Of a DNA stretch of 64,000 bases, positions 22,053 to 34,700 are shown one piece after another. The notes under the pieces were generated by a model. It worked only from the letters and a program-made list of their open reading frames with translations. It did no database searches and was not told the DNA's origin. The position numbers were made by a program, and so were the translations under genes. This DNA is from Ianthella basta (taxonomy: Eukaryota > Porifera > Demospongiae > Verongiida > Ianthellidae), in assembly GCA_964019415.1 (NCBI GenBank), contig OZ025883.1, positions 6,732,256-6,796,255 of the forward strand, given 5' to 3'. The stretch's first letter is position 1. Each line of letters opens with the position of its first letter.

Positions 22053-22360
22053 GATTGAACACAAGGAGCCCTCCAGTGAGAAACACAGATTAAATTGAAT
22101 ATAACCACCACCACCACATGATTTAGGCATCCCTTACAAACATGGCACAGTGGCACCCCTGAGTGAAATTCACTGGGGAATATGGCATCCCCCTAGGGAT
22201 TTAGGCAACCTCTGGTAGCATCAGGCATCTGGCTCCCCTAAATGAATTTCACTAGGGAATATGGCATCCCCCCAGAGGATTTATGCATCTCTTACAAACA
22301 TAGGGAACTGGCACCACCGAGTGAAAGTCACCGGGGAATATGGCATATGGCAATAGAAAT
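22053..22360 (+). repeat. Dispersed repeat with internal 70-80-bp sub-repeats
   Basis: ACACAAGGAGC..GAGAAACACAGA with a following CATCACCACATGA-like segment recurs at about 28175-28260. Within it, GGGGAATATGGCATC segments repeat three times (22170-22345). A reverse-complement copy lies at about 44385-44490 (GCCATATTCCCTGGTGACTT). Non-coding interspersed repeat of unknown class. Confidence 0.6.
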
Positions 22361-22612
22361 AAGAGTACAAAAATGAGGAAATAGTCTAAAATGCAGTTAA
22401 AAATGTTTTCACACATGTTGCTATGCAATAATATAACTTCTACCTTCAGATTGGTCAAAAATGAAAAATTAAATAATTTGCTGTAAACAAAATAACTAGA
22501 AATTTGTGATTTACAGTCCCAAAACAGTCTCAGTATAGAGTACTGCCACTGCCACTCACTCAAGCACCTCACCAGTCACTCTCACCCATGCACACTCACA
22601 CACTCCACTCAC

Positions 22613-22739
22613 TGAGGAAGTGACTTGTACACTTGAGCAAGAGCCCAACAGGAACACAGAGTGGGGCTAGGGGACTCCTTCAGCAGCTCCACTCCAAGCT
22701 GACACAACCACTCCACCCAGTCAATCTTGGAGATCCTCC
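22613..22739 (-). pseudogene. MTOR: mTOR FAT-domain exon, copy 1 (isolated)
   Basis: 127-nt exon with AG acceptor and GTGAGT donor. It encodes a segment with WVEWLCQLGVELLKESPSP and CWALAQVY, the mTOR FAT-domain segment just before the FNAAFVSCW-like region. The donor phase (CA) fits the exon at 41937-42105. This copy has no stop. It sits next to broken MLF exons, away from the other mTOR exons, so I call it a duplicated fragment. About 290 bp of surrounding sequence (22490-22790) is duplicated at 51225-51493. Confidence 0.75.
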
Positions 22740-22854
22740 CTGTGGAGACCAAGGGAGACCACAGATGAATACGTAACAGAGACTAAGGGAGACCATTGGG
22801 CTGCTGGAACTTCCATCCAATCACGTACTTATCAATGGCGTTGATGTCCTCCCT

Positions 22855-23180
22855 TTACCCTTCCTCGCTATGCAAGCTGGGCCCATTGTATTTCGGTCTC
22901 ACATTGAAGTGGAGGTGCTTCTCTCCCTGTCCTGGTTCTTGCCTTCTGCTTGCTGCATTCTCCACTGCTGACAATGACAGTGGACGTTGTCTTTGTTTGT
23001 ATGGGGGGACCATTGGATGTGAGTAGGTAGGGTTATGTCTGGGTCGTGGTTGGTCCATGGGTGTGGGTGGGAGGGCCTTGCGAGCTCCACCCCCTACCTG
23101 TGGCAGCCTCTGGGTTAGCTTGCTGTGTGTCCCTGCTCCACTCTTATGCCTCCACTCCCTGTCAAACACTTCACTCTCAT
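22855..23180 (-). pseudogene. MLF paralog, exon 5
   Basis: Open frame of 107 codons plus stop, homologous to the last exon of the MLF gene (17088-17425). It begins with the same acceptor phase and DESEVFDREWR, and carries HLHFNVRPKYNG near the end. The adjoining intron (23250-23690) also matches MLF intron 4. It belongs with the broken exons at 30658-30817 and 31286-31393, now separated from them by about 7 kb of repeats. Confidence 0.8.
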
Positions 23181-23703
23181 CTACATAGGAACACAACAGA
23201 GTCAACACAACCACATCACACACCACAGTATAGCTTCTAATCTTCAAAGGACTATTTTAAATACATATGTACGTAAGAACACTGCAATCACTTTTTGACA
23301 GATTTTTATACTGGTGGATGCTCACACTAAATACAATATTGCATATACATCACCACTGTGTATAGTCTTTGTACTGAGGGGGCTAGCAATACAATGACAC
23401 TGTTCCATGTCTGTATTGAGATGTATACGTTTGTGCAGGACCCCCTCACACACAATATGGCATCCTTCATGTTCACCTCTCAGTTTAGGCTCCCCTTCAA
23501 GGTGCAATGCGGGAATAACTGCTGGAGTACAATGCCCTAGGACCTTTCAATGGATGAGATGGAATGGAATGGAATGGAAAGATGTGCGAAGCAGCGAGTT
23601 TGATCTACTGATGCATGCCTTGCAAAGAACTTGGCATAATACTGGAGAGATTGTGCAACGTACAAACAACCACCACACTCTCTGGTCCCCATATTTAAAT
23701 CTC

Positions 23704-24062
23704 CACCCCATTTAAGACGCACTAGACCCCCCATAGGAAGCACTGGACCCCCCATTGGACACACTGCACCCCATATAGGACGCACTGGACCTCATATAGA
23801 ATGCACTGGACCCACCATAGAACGCACTGGACCCCATATAGAACGCACTGGACCCACCATAGAACATACTGGACCCCATATAGAATGCACTGGACCCACC
23901 ATAGAACGCACTGGACCCCATATAGAATGTACTTGACCCACCATAGAAGACACTGGACGTCATATAGGATGCACTGGATCCCCATCAGACACACTGCACC
24001 CCATATAGAACGCACTGGACCCCATATAAGACGCACTGGACCCCATATAGGACGCACTGGAC
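23704..24062 (+). repeat. 21-bp minisatellite array 1
   Basis: About 17 copies of a 21-bp unit close to GGATGCACTGGACCCCATAT plus A. It begins exactly where MLF-like intron sequence stops. Confidence 0.95.
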
Positions 24063-24201
<139 letters not shown>

Positions 24202-24599
24202 TGAATGTATGCATGTGTTGCATGCATGCTGTCATGGGGAAGGCTGGCCTGGCTACGCTGAAACCTGAACCCTTGCCATTCTATGGTCCTGGCTCTGTGA
24301 TAACCAGTCACATGACCGTGGCATTGCTGCACCTTCTGTAGCAAACATGACACCATGCATGGTCTTACAAGTGATCTAACAACTTGCACTTTAATGCAGA
24401 TGATAAGCAATTGTTACTGGCAGCTGCTCAGATACGAGAAAGATCAATTAAGAAATTTACCATGTACATACTGTAACAGTACCCATTCTTCAGAGCGAAT
24501 ACTGTTATGACTGCTAATCACAAAGACAGGCAGAAAATTGTAAAACTTAGTGAAAAGAAATAAAATTTACCATAGAACCATCTCAATAGAACACATACA

Positions 24600-27118
24600 G
24601 GACGCACTGGACCCCCCATAGGATGCACTGGACCCCCCATAGGATGCACTGGACCCCCCATAGGATGCATTGGACCCCCCATAGGATGCATTGGACCCCC
24701 CATAGGATGCACGGACCTTCCATACGACGCACTGGACCCCTCATAAAACGTACTGGACCCCATATAGGATGCACTGGACCCCATAAAAGATGCACCGGAC
24801 CCCCCATAGGAAGGACTGAACCACCCATAGAACACACTGGATGCCCATAGGATGCACTGAACCACAAACAGGACGCACAGGACCCCCCATAGGACGCACT
24901 TGACCCCCCATAGGACACACTTGACCCCCCATAGGATGTACTGGACCCCATATAAGACGCACTGGGCCCCCCATAGGACTAACTGTACCCCATATAGAAT
25001 GCACTGGGCCCCATATAGAATGCACTGGACCCCATATAGAATGCACTGGACCCCAAATAGGACGCACTGGACCCCATACAGGACGCTTTGGACCCCATAT
25101 AGAATGCACTGGACCCTATATAGAATGCACTGGACCCCAAATAGGACGCACTGGACCCCATACAGGACACACTGGACCCCATATAGAATGCACTGGACCC
25201 CATATAGAATGCACTGGACCCCAAATAGGACGCACAGCACTCTTTATAAGACGCACTGGACCCCCCATAGGATGCACTGGACCCCCCATAGAATGCAATG
25301 GACCCCCCATAGGACGCACTGGACCCAATATAGCAAGCACTGAACCCAATATAGGACGTACTGGACCCAATATAGAACTAACTGGATCTCCAAAGGACGC
25401 ACTGGACCCCCAATAGGATGTACTGGACCCCCCATAGGATGCACTGGACCCCATATAGAACTCACTAGATCCCCCATAGGATGCACTGGACCCCCATATA
25501 GGACACACTGGACCCCCCATAGGACGCACTGGACCCCATATAGCACGCACTGGACCCCCAATCGGACGGACTGGACCCCCAATAGGACGCACTGGACCCC
25601 CATAGGACGCACTGAACCCCCCCATAGGATGCACTGGACTTTATATAGGATGCACTGTACCCCCCATAGAATGCACAGGACCCCCATAGGACGCACTGGA
25701 CCCCCATATAGGACACACTGGACCCCCCATAGGATGTACTGGACCCCCCCATAGGATGCACTGAACCCCATATAGCACGCACTGGACCCAATATAGGACG
25801 CACTGGATCCAATATAGAACTCACTGGATCCCCCATAGGATGCACTGGACCCCCATATAGGACACAATGGACCCCCAATCAGATGCACTGGACCCCCAAT
25901 AGCACGCACTGGACCCCCATAGGACGTACTGGATCCCCACAGGACACACTGGACCCTCCCCTATAGGATGCACTGGACCCCATATAGCACGCACTGGACC
26001 CAATATAGAACTCACTAGATCCCCCATAGGATGCACTGGACCCCCATATAGGACACACTGGACCCCCCATAGGACGCACTGGACCCCATATAGCACACAC
26101 TGGACCCCCATTTGGATGCACTGGACCCCCAATAGGACGCACTGGACCCCCCATAGAACACACTGAACCCCCCCCCCCCCCCCATAGGATGCACTGGACT
26201 TTATATAGGACACACTGGACCCCCCATAGGATGTACTGGACCCCCCCGTAGGATGCACTGGACCCCATATAGGATGCACTGTCCCCCCCATAGAACGCAC
26301 TGGACCCCATATAGCACACACTGGACCCCCATTTGGATGCACTGGACCCCCAATAGGACGCACTGGACCCCCCATAGAACACACTGAACCCCCCCCCCCC
26401 CATAGGATGCACTGGACTTTATATAGGACACACTGGACCCCCCATAGGATGTACTGGACCCCCCCGTAGGATGCACTGGACCCCATATAGGATGCACTGT
26501 CCCCCCCATAGAACGCACTGGACCCCCATAGGACGCACTAGATCCCCCATACAGGATGCATTGGACCCCTTATAGGACGCACTGGATCCCCCATAGGATG
26601 CACTGGACCCCATATAGGACGCATTGGACCCCCCATAAGACGCACTGGACCCCATATAGGACGTACTAGACCCCCATACAGGACGCATTGGACCCCCGAT
26701 AGGACGCACTGGATCCCCCATATAGGACGCACTGGACCCCCCATAGGACGCAGTGGATCCCCCATAGGATGCACTGGACCCCATATAGAACTCACTGGAT
26801 CCCCATAGGACGCACTGGACCCCAAATGGGACGCACTGAACTCTTCATAGAACGCTCTGGACCCCCCATAGGATGCACTGGACCCCCAATTGAACGCACT
26901 GGACCCCCATAGAACGCACTGGACCCCCCATAGGATGCACTGGACCCCATATAGGATGCACTGAACCCCATATAGAATGCACTAGACCCCATATAGGACA
27001 AACTGGATCCCCCATACAGGACGCATTGGACCCCCATAGGACATACTGGATCCCCCATAGGATGCACTGGACCCCATATAGGACGCATTGGACCCCACAT
27101 AAGACGCATTGGACCCCG
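24600..27118 (+). repeat. 21-bp minisatellite array 2
   Basis: About 120 copies of the same 21-bp unit as array 1 in the same orientation, with CCCCCC-length variants and higher-order blocks (for example 26160-26270 and 26390-26510 are near copies). The period is a multiple of three, so several frames stay open for hundreds of codons. The peptide is simple (YGVQCIL or GPVHSIW type) and shows no coding signature. Confidence 0.95.
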
Positions 27119-27799
27119 TTTTCGTTCATTTATGGAGCAACTGCTCCAGATAGTGTTCTGTGTTTACAACGTCAGTCTCACGTGTTAACACAAATGAGAT
27201 TTGCAATATCCAACTTGATCTGTGACAGTGGGAGTTTAATTTAGCTAACTCATTTGAATACACCCGGGCTCCATAGCCAGTTTCAATGTGAACTGCACAG
27301 CTCATCAACGATTGTCTTAAATCACCTCTTAGTGCTCACTGGTGACTTCTCCCTGAGCTGTGACTGACAACAGGAGGCTGGAGGAGAGGACATTAGCTTG
27401 ATTACAACTCTGATCCTTCAGCTTTGAATACACCACTAGACGGCCATGTTTGTTACATCATAACCACACCTGAGATGATGTCACTCCACCTCACACATGT
27501 GCAGATAGTTGGACATTATATCTTTGGAAAATCGACTGTATTCAAAAGTAAGAGAACGTGCTGCACGGAGAGCTTGTAGAGGGCTGGGTACTGCTTTGAG
27601 TGGAAAGGCTGTGGCCAGGAATGACTTCAGGGACATCTTCCTCTAGAAGACCAGGAAAAAGCGATAGCAGACAGCAATGGAGGCAATTTCACGTTAAAGT
27701 TGGAGAAGTTTGGGATATAAATGAACCTTCATACAAACCCAGTCCCTTCCCTTGACCTGCCTAACAGTGAGGAGGATGGTGCACAGGACAATGTTTACA
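27119..27799. other. Unique spacer, no gene seen
   Basis: Mixed-composition DNA between the minisatellite and a MITE. No exon with homology that I recognise. Confidence 0.4.
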
Positions 27800-27801
27800 T
27801 A

Positions 27802-28115
27802 CCGTATGTCACAAAATTCACACCATCAATAATGTTTGTGAATTTCAATACTTCTATCACGAGCCATTTATGAACAGACATGGTGTGATGATAATAAGCA
27901 GTATGATGTCATAGGAGGATGGCGGATTAACGAATGTTGATGGAAGCACTATTTTGCTCCATTTCAGAAGCTACTGGTTCTGCTGTTGGTCACAGAAGAC
28001 ATTAAAACATTAATTAGTAGAGTCTCCATTACAAATTTAAATAGTGAACATTTCTGACTCCCATTTTGACAGTGATCTACAAAATTTTTGAGTCACAAAA
28101 ATTTGCAATATACGG
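27802..28115. mobile_element. TA-flanked MITE, second family member
   Basis: It starts CCGTATGTCACAAAATT and ends with ATACGG, with TA on both sides (27800-27801 and 28116-28117). Size and termini resemble the element at 20310-20629, but the interior differs. Confidence 0.65.
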
Positions 28116-28277
28116 TAGATTAAGGGAATATGTAATTTTAAGGGAAGTGATAGTTCTTATGAAACAAATACAAGTAAACACAAGGAGCTCAAGGGAGAAA
28201 CACAGACTAAATTGTTAGGTCTAATTCTAACCATCACCACATGAATCGATGTAGGCATCCTCTAAAAACACTAGTGT

Positions 28278-28588
28278 ACAAAATTCCTTAAGAATTATAA
28301 GGGATTTAGGAATGGCCAGTAGAAAAAGCATAGAAACAAGCAACAGTTCCTCAACACCACGATGAGCCACATTTCCGTGAAGTTCACTCTGCATTCCTAA
28401 TTTCCTTGCAGCTAGGTACATGGGACTAATCAGCTAGCCATTTGGGTCCATGCATCCACAAGGAAATTAGGAATGCAGAATGAACTTCACAGAAATGTGG
28501 CTCATCGTGGTGTTGAGGAACTGTTGCTTGTTTCTATGCTTTTTCTACTGACCATTCTTAAATCCCTTTTAATTCTTAAGGAATTTTT
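28278..28588. mobile_element. Foldback element with about 130-bp arms
   Basis: About 28278-28409 and 28457-28588 are near-perfect reverse complements (shared core ATGAGCCACATTTC and its complement) separated by about 47 bases. Both arms read open when translated outward, which is a by-product of symmetry. No transposase. It is a long-arm foldback or the inverted ends of a deleted element. Confidence 0.8.
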
Positions 28589-28609
28589 AGGGGCTGCCTG
28601 CGGCAGCCC
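28589..28609. repeat. GC-rich perfect hairpin
   Basis: GGGGCTGCC-TGC-GGCAGCCCC, 9-bp arms around three bases. A related GGGGCGGCAGCCCC lies at about 29733-29746. An (AT)n run follows at about 28656-28682. Confidence 0.7.
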
Positions 28610-28977
28610 CTATATTGTTTTCAAATTGACGTTTTCATATGGCTTCATGTTACGGATATATATATATATATATATATATAATACGCCAACCTACGGTTGT
28701 GCGTCAATGCTTACATTTATATTGAATGTATTGGGCGAAGTATTGGGTATAGGGAATTTATATTGTCGGCCATTTTATTCGGCCGGAAGTAGACCGTGTG
28801 CGAGGCCAAGGGACTTTGAAAACCGGCTTCGAAACGACGTCTTAGCGAACTTTGGACGTTCTCTTCCGCCTCTGATCCTGGAACAGACTCCTATAGCACT
28901 TCTGGTCGACGGACAAAGAGACAGCTTTTAGACAGCGCCCAACAGGTCATCGACTTCGCCCGCGCCTTCTTCGATAA

Positions 28978-29173
28978 TGGCCGCGCCCGCCTCGGAGGAC
29001 TTCACTCCGCCGCCTGGAACACATGACAGGAGTAACGTAGAAACTGGTGAGCGCCGTGATATGTTGACGCTAACATTCTTTAACCATTTCTAGCGTTGAA
29101 AAGCTTAGCTCGCACGGTTGCCCTTCTAAATGCTCTTCAGAACCTGGCCCACGCGTACTGCGCTGTAGCAAAC
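28978..29173 (+). CDS. Possible first two coding exons of an unrecognised gene
   Basis: Exon 28978-29046 starts MAAPASEDFTPPPG and ends in a GTGAGC donor. Exon 29094-29173 follows a TTTCTAG acceptor in matching phase, reads LKSLARTVALLNALQNLAH, and ends in a GTACGT donor. The upstream DNA is GC- and CpG-richer (28738-28980) than its surroundings, as a promoter would be. I do not recognise the protein and find no third exon before the GT array. It may be a gene broken by the repeats or a transposon 5' end. Confidence 0.35.
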
Positions 29174-29319
29174 GTACGTAGCTTTTGCCACCACAGACCA
29201 CTAGCTACTCTGGCGACTGTGGGTTCCTTGGTACATTATATTTCTGTGAATATTCACGGTAAATGCATGTGCTGTAAGCAGTCATGTGTCTGTCTTTGCT
29301 GGAGATTTCTCTGTGCATG

Positions 29320-29543
29320 TGTGGTGTGTGTGTGTGATGTGTGTGTGTGTGTGTGTGGTGTGTGATGTGTGTGTGGCGTGTGATGTGTGTGGCCGGTGTG
29401 TGTGTGTGTATGTGTGTGTGGCCAGTGTGTGTGTGTGTATGTGTGTGTGTGTGTGTGGTGTGTGATGTGTGTGTGGCCGGTGTGTGTGTGTGTGTGTGTG
29501 TGTGTCTGTGTGTTTGCACATGTGTATGTGCGTGCGCGCGCGC

Positions 29544-29585
<42 letters not shown>

Positions 29586-29608
29586 ACATGTGTATGTGTG
29601 TGTGTGGT
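29320..29608. repeat. Complex (GT)n array with GGCCGGTGT interruptions
   Basis: GTGTGT runs broken by GGCCGGTG, GATGTG and CGCGCGCG segments. Confidence 0.9.
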
Positions 29609-29716
29609 CATGTAGCTATGTTGGGTGACTAGTGGTGTATGTGTACTGTCACTGAGGTGTATGACACAATGTCATGTGTTACCAATCATGAGTGACAGAG
29701 CAGCGGCCGAAGGGAG

Positions 29717-29772
29717 CAAGTATTTCGAGTTGGGGCGGCAGCCCCACGAGTTTTTTTAACTCGAAATACTTG
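29717..29772. repeat. Inverted repeat, 15-bp arms
   Basis: CAAGTATTTCGAGTT at 29717-29731 is the exact complement of 29758-29772. The spacer is GC-rich and then poly-T. Confidence 0.7.
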
Positions 29773-29773
29773 T

Positions 29774-30440
29774 TGTACACTAGTTTGTACACTTTTTGCA
29801 TATTCAAAGGACTATATCTACATCAGATTAATACTTGAGCTGAGTAATACCCCTTCCTTAAAGTAGATGAAGATTGCGCAGAAGATCGAGCACAGTTATG
29901 CCATTTTAGATGTACCGGCTGCCGTGCGTAGTTTAGATAATCTATGCTTACGCTAACGCAACAAAATGGCGGCATCGGGGTATCTTAATACACGAGGAAG
30001 ACAAGTGTCCTACCCGCTCCAGCGCTGTACTTATCGGATTGCCACCGGCGCTCAGATCCTAGTCCTCCGCGTATGCATGTAAGTTATCTTAGAGAATGGG
30101 GTCAATAGTTGCCCTGTGTCGTGTGCTAGGAGCGCGCAAAAATTCTGTGGGAAGGAGAATAACATTAAAAATAATATGAAAAGAACAAATGGGGTACGAG
30201 CAGCCTATGACGCTTTTCTCTTACGTGAACTCCAGGTTACTTTTGGGTGCGCTGCCGACTTCAATACATCCAAAGAAGCCTATCCATGGCCTTAAATTGT
30301 TCTTTGCCACCGCCGTTTGGCTAGTTTCGCTGAAGCCCGCTTATACATTAAGATAGGAGCCGCCATTTTGAACTGGGCACATTCCTAAATAGACGTCACG
30401 AACGTGACGTCTGATAGGCAATGGTACCAGTACCTCTCAG
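29774..30440. other. Spacer, no gene seen
   Basis: CpG-containing sequence, including AAAATGGCGGCATC and GCCGCCATTTTG motifs (about 29962 and 30359), the type found in many promoters (YY1-like). No exon is identified, so any promoter role is speculative. Confidence 0.3.
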
Positions 30441-30657
30441 TGAATATCACACTCTCTGGTCCCCACACCCAAATCTCCACCCCACTAGTCCCCAGACTCA
30501 AATCTCCACCCCACTGGTCTGCACACCCAAATCTCCACCCCACTGGTCCCCACACCCAAATTTCCACCCCACTGGTCCCCATACCCAAATCTCCGCCCCA
30601 CTGGTCCCCACACCCAAATCTCCACCCTACTGGTCCCCACACCCAATTCTCCCCTAC

Positions 30658-30817
30658 CTTCATCCAACTTGACAAAGTCCTGCCTCTTGACCTTCTCTCC
30701 TCTGAGAAAATTGTGGCTTCACTCAATTGTGTAGGACCTCTCACCGAGGTGATGTCCGACGGCCATCTTCTTCACACCTGACTCACTGTGGTACAGCCTC
30801 TTCCATGTCTCCTTCAC
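30658..30817 (-). pseudogene. MLF paralog, exon 4 with nonsense mutation
   Basis: It has the same length (160 nt), splice sites and phases as MLF exon 4. It reads VKETWKRLYHSESGVKK and GHHLGERSYTIE, then TGA where MLF has CGA (Arg), then SHNFLRGEKV. The single C-to-T change truncates the product before the end of the conserved MLF block. The adjoining intron holds CCCCACTGGTCC-type tandem repeats (30440-30655). Confidence 0.85.
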
Positions 30818-31285
30818 CTGTACACAGTGTGAGGGGAGTCTGGTGGTAGGACACAACACACTGTACATTACTAACATACCAACTGGGATGTGTACACATT
30901 GGTAACAGACATGCATGCAATCACATGACATATTAATGGGCATAAATAAGGTTAACACAACCGGAAGGACTGGGGCAGGCTGGGCAAAGGGGGAACCCCC
31001 TGGAATGTACACACGACACTCAGTAATCAATACAGGTGATGACAGCAATTTAGGCGGGGGTGGAGGCAATTTAGGCCGGGCACCAGCCTAGTAAGGGGGT
31101 GCAGTGTGTGGTGACCACAGAAAGGAGTGTTGAAGGACTGACACACACATATACACAGGTTGCCTGGACCAGACTACCACGTGTCTACCGTTACGGGTGT
31201 ACCTCAGCCAGAACAACCAGCAAAGGGTGCAGCTGACCCTTGGCCTAAATGGTGAGAAAACTGGTGCATTCCACCCACAACTCAC

Positions 31286-31393
31286 TCTCCCGCCCGCTCG
31301 AGGCCCTCCAGAGCGCGTCCATTAGAGACTGTCAAGTGGTCCGGGAAGACTGTGAACGACTGGGGCCGACTCAGTGAAGAAGGAAGACGACCG
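31286..31393 (-). pseudogene. MLF paralog, exon 2
   Basis: Homologous to MLF exon 2 (19549-19669), with the same GTGAGTTGTGG donor and SNGRALEGLERAGR replacing TNRRALEGRRPRVAGR. Exons 1 and 3 of this copy were not found. The donor-side flank (31160-31290) is nearly identical to 58700-58830. Confidence 0.8.
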
Positions 31394-31794
31394 CTGCAGA
31401 ACCAAACGCTAGCTCGTTCCTTATAGTTCCCCGCATGTGCCGTCACGGGATGTGGTCTTCACCTGAGCAGAATATACTTTGGGACGCAGAGTGAAGTCCA
31501 GCGTTCGCAAAACAGAGCCGATCCTAAAACTCCTCCAATCCAGTCCATATGGTCCTCGAGCACGTGGAATATTTCGCAGCTGTGCAGAATTTAGTGCATG
31601 CACGTGACGAATAATAATTATTAGCTTGCATGGCGGCTCGTTCATGAATATCATTATAGAGGACAGTTGGCAACAGAATTCTTACAAAACATACAATAAT
31701 TATAAGATACAAGTGAACACAACAACACAATATACTAGTACTGTGTGTGTATAGTTACAATGTACTGTGAGTTCTGTACTGCTGGGGTCTAAGT

Positions 31795-34700
31795 TCACTG
31801 GAGACTGAACAGCTTCGTCTTGAGTTGCTGTGAGAAGGCCTTGTGCCCAGCATCCTCCACTGCAGACAGCACAGTGCGCCAAGTTCTCCCCTTCTCTCCT
31901 GTGCCTGCTTCCTCAGACAACCACCGCTCTAAGATGTTTGCACACGCATACTCACATCGGTTTGCTGTGGCCATTCTCACAACAGAGGCCTCCACACCCA
32001 GATGGATGGCTATCAGGCTCCAATCTCTGGCCACTTCAACATCACGGACAATGAACTGCTTCATGGCCTGTAAGGTGGGGGCGGAGTCCATGTTGAAGAG
32101 GGCGTGTCCATCTGTAGATGGGGTGGAACCAGAGTAGGTGTTATGAACCACTCTCTTGTCTGCTGCTGTAGCCAAATTTAGTGTAAAGAGCTTGTGTCAA
32201 TCCCTCCAAACACACATGCACACACAAGCACACACTTTTACAATGTGAGGTGCACTCCAGTCTAGCTAGCTAGACCCTTTGACTAAAGGTGCTTAGTGGA
32301 CACAGCAAACAGCCTCACACCAGTCAAGTCCTTGAGGTGGGGAGGGTCTAGCATGCTAGACTGGGTTAGCAGGCTCCAGAGACAAAAGGGACACACCTCC
32401 CACACTCAGTACACTGTGAGGTGCACTCGTGTGTAGTGACACTGCATGGAGTATACCTTGCTGTGTTGTAGTCAGTGTCTCCAACTCTGGGGAGGGTCCC
32501 TTTTCAGCAGTGGTAGCTCCGCTTTGGGAGCTGGAGGATGACGGTACTGAGGGCAGGTCTGAAGAGAGTGGAATTGCAACGTAAAAGGGGGTATGGAACA
32601 GTGTTTGGCTAACTAAGTCAGCACACACACCAAACACAATGACATCTACATACACCCTCCCCCCCCCACACACATGCTCAAACGTTACTCACCTGTCTCC
32701 AGTCTCCTCTTCATAGATTCACCCAACGCTTTCATTTTAGGGTTGCCCTTAACTGCAGTGATGATGTCACAGACGGTCTCAAAGGCATCCCCAGTGCACT
32801 TCTCATTCAATATCAAATGAAGAAACTGATTCTGCTGTGTTGGGTTAGTGTTTGCTGCGATTGTCCTCTGGTCACCTCTATCAATGATATCGTTGTGTAG
32901 AAGTTCCAGGATGACAGCATTAGCATCCATTTTCTCAATGAACTGGTCCCGAAAGACATCAAGAACTTGTACAGCTTCATGGAAAGGGAAGACACATGGT
33001 ACACAAACCTGACAACATGTTAGGGCAGCTGAAGGGGGAATTCCCCATTTCCCAATTAGCATTAGCACGAAATCTGAATGTCACTGGCCAACTGAGCCAC
33101 ACACTAAACTTCCTCTGTGCACTAAGGGGTCACCACATGACACTTGGGGTTAGTGGATTGCATGAGACTCCATCAGAGACAGTAGGGACACACCTCCCAC
33201 ACTTGGTACACTGTGAGGTGCACTCGTGTGTAGTGACACTGCATGGAGCATACCTTGCTGTGTTGTAGGCAGTGCCTTCATCACTGGGGAGGGTCCCTTG
33301 TCAGCAGTGGTAGCTCCACTTTGGGAGCTGGAGGATGACGGTACTGAGGGCAGGTCTGAAGAGAGTGGAATGGCAGGTACAAAGGAGGAGGAAGCAAGTG
33401 TCCAACCTTTAGGCTAGTCAACACCACATCATACTAGTTGAATGGGTGGCCATTACATGTACATGAGGGTACAACAAGGAGGTACACTGAAGGAATTGCT
33501 TCCACCAAACAGGGAGAGCAAACACACTTACCACTCTGTGGCTCCTTCTTAAAGTCCATGTCTTGTACAACTGACAGAGAAGGAGACCAGCCTCCAAACA
33601 ACTCTGTGAGACTTATCCGACGGGGATGACAGCCAGTCTCTTTTGGCAGAGATAGAACATGGTCGCCTCCAGCACTAATACTGTCGATGATACTTGCAAC
33701 AGGATAAAGGCTGTCAGGGGAAGGGACTTTAGTGGCCTCCAACATACCAGGCGTGTACGGGTGGACGATGTAGGATGTGGCCTTCAACTTTGGTGACAGC
33801 TGGGTTGTTGTCTTGATGACATCTCGAACAATGGTTGACACATATTGGAGAAGTTTCTCAGGTTCCGCCTCTCTGCGTCCGACAACCTGGACCACACTGC
33901 TGTTACTTATCTGGACTGCAATGTCCACACCTGTGATGGACATCCAGGAAAGGCCGTTTGTCCAAACACTGCAGCAGTGCTTTCTCAAACAGGATAACTT
34001 GTGGGTAAACACGTGATTGGCCGCAAGACAGAGGACGATGGATTGGAGGAGATGTGCTGAGATGAGGTGCTTTTCCTCTGTCCTCAGTTGCCAGCACACC
34101 CACTGGAGGTGCTGTGAGTCGGCATTCTTTGGGAAGAGCTCAGGAGATTTGGCTGACACCAGAGCAGGGAAGTACAGCCATCCCTCTCCCTCAGTACCGG
34201 CAGTTAGCTTCACAAGGTCATCTTGTAGCATTCTTGAATCGACCTGGATGCAGAAATCGAGGTTGATAAGGACCTCTTGGATCATTGCTGGATCCAACTT
34301 GGGAAACAGCTCAGCCAGCTGACTGCAGTGGAGGAGACCAAACTGGTTGACCTTGCCATGGGACCCACTGAACAGGGTGCCATACACATTGTGGAGAATA
34401 GCTTGGAGGTCCACAATAAGCCAACTTTGGGAGGGGACCTGCTTGTTGGGGAGAAAGAGGGCGAGACCAACTGCTGTTAGGTCATGGCACACCTCCTCAG
34501 GTGGGGGCAAATTCCTAGGGAGCAGTTCAGCATTCTCCAGTACCCAGGACTGGAAAGTGTGGAGTGTGATGGCCGGAGTGGGAAATGCTTTCCTCCCTTG
34601 TGCCATGACCCAGTGTAGGTTGTACGAGAGAGTGTCAGAGTTCAACTGAAGTGGTGGAGTCTCTTGAAAGAAGGCACAAATCTGTCTGATACCCTCAGAT

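Noticed and set aside
28589..28609. GC hairpin that resembles a bacterial terminator
   Set aside because: No T-run follows and the window is eukaryotic.
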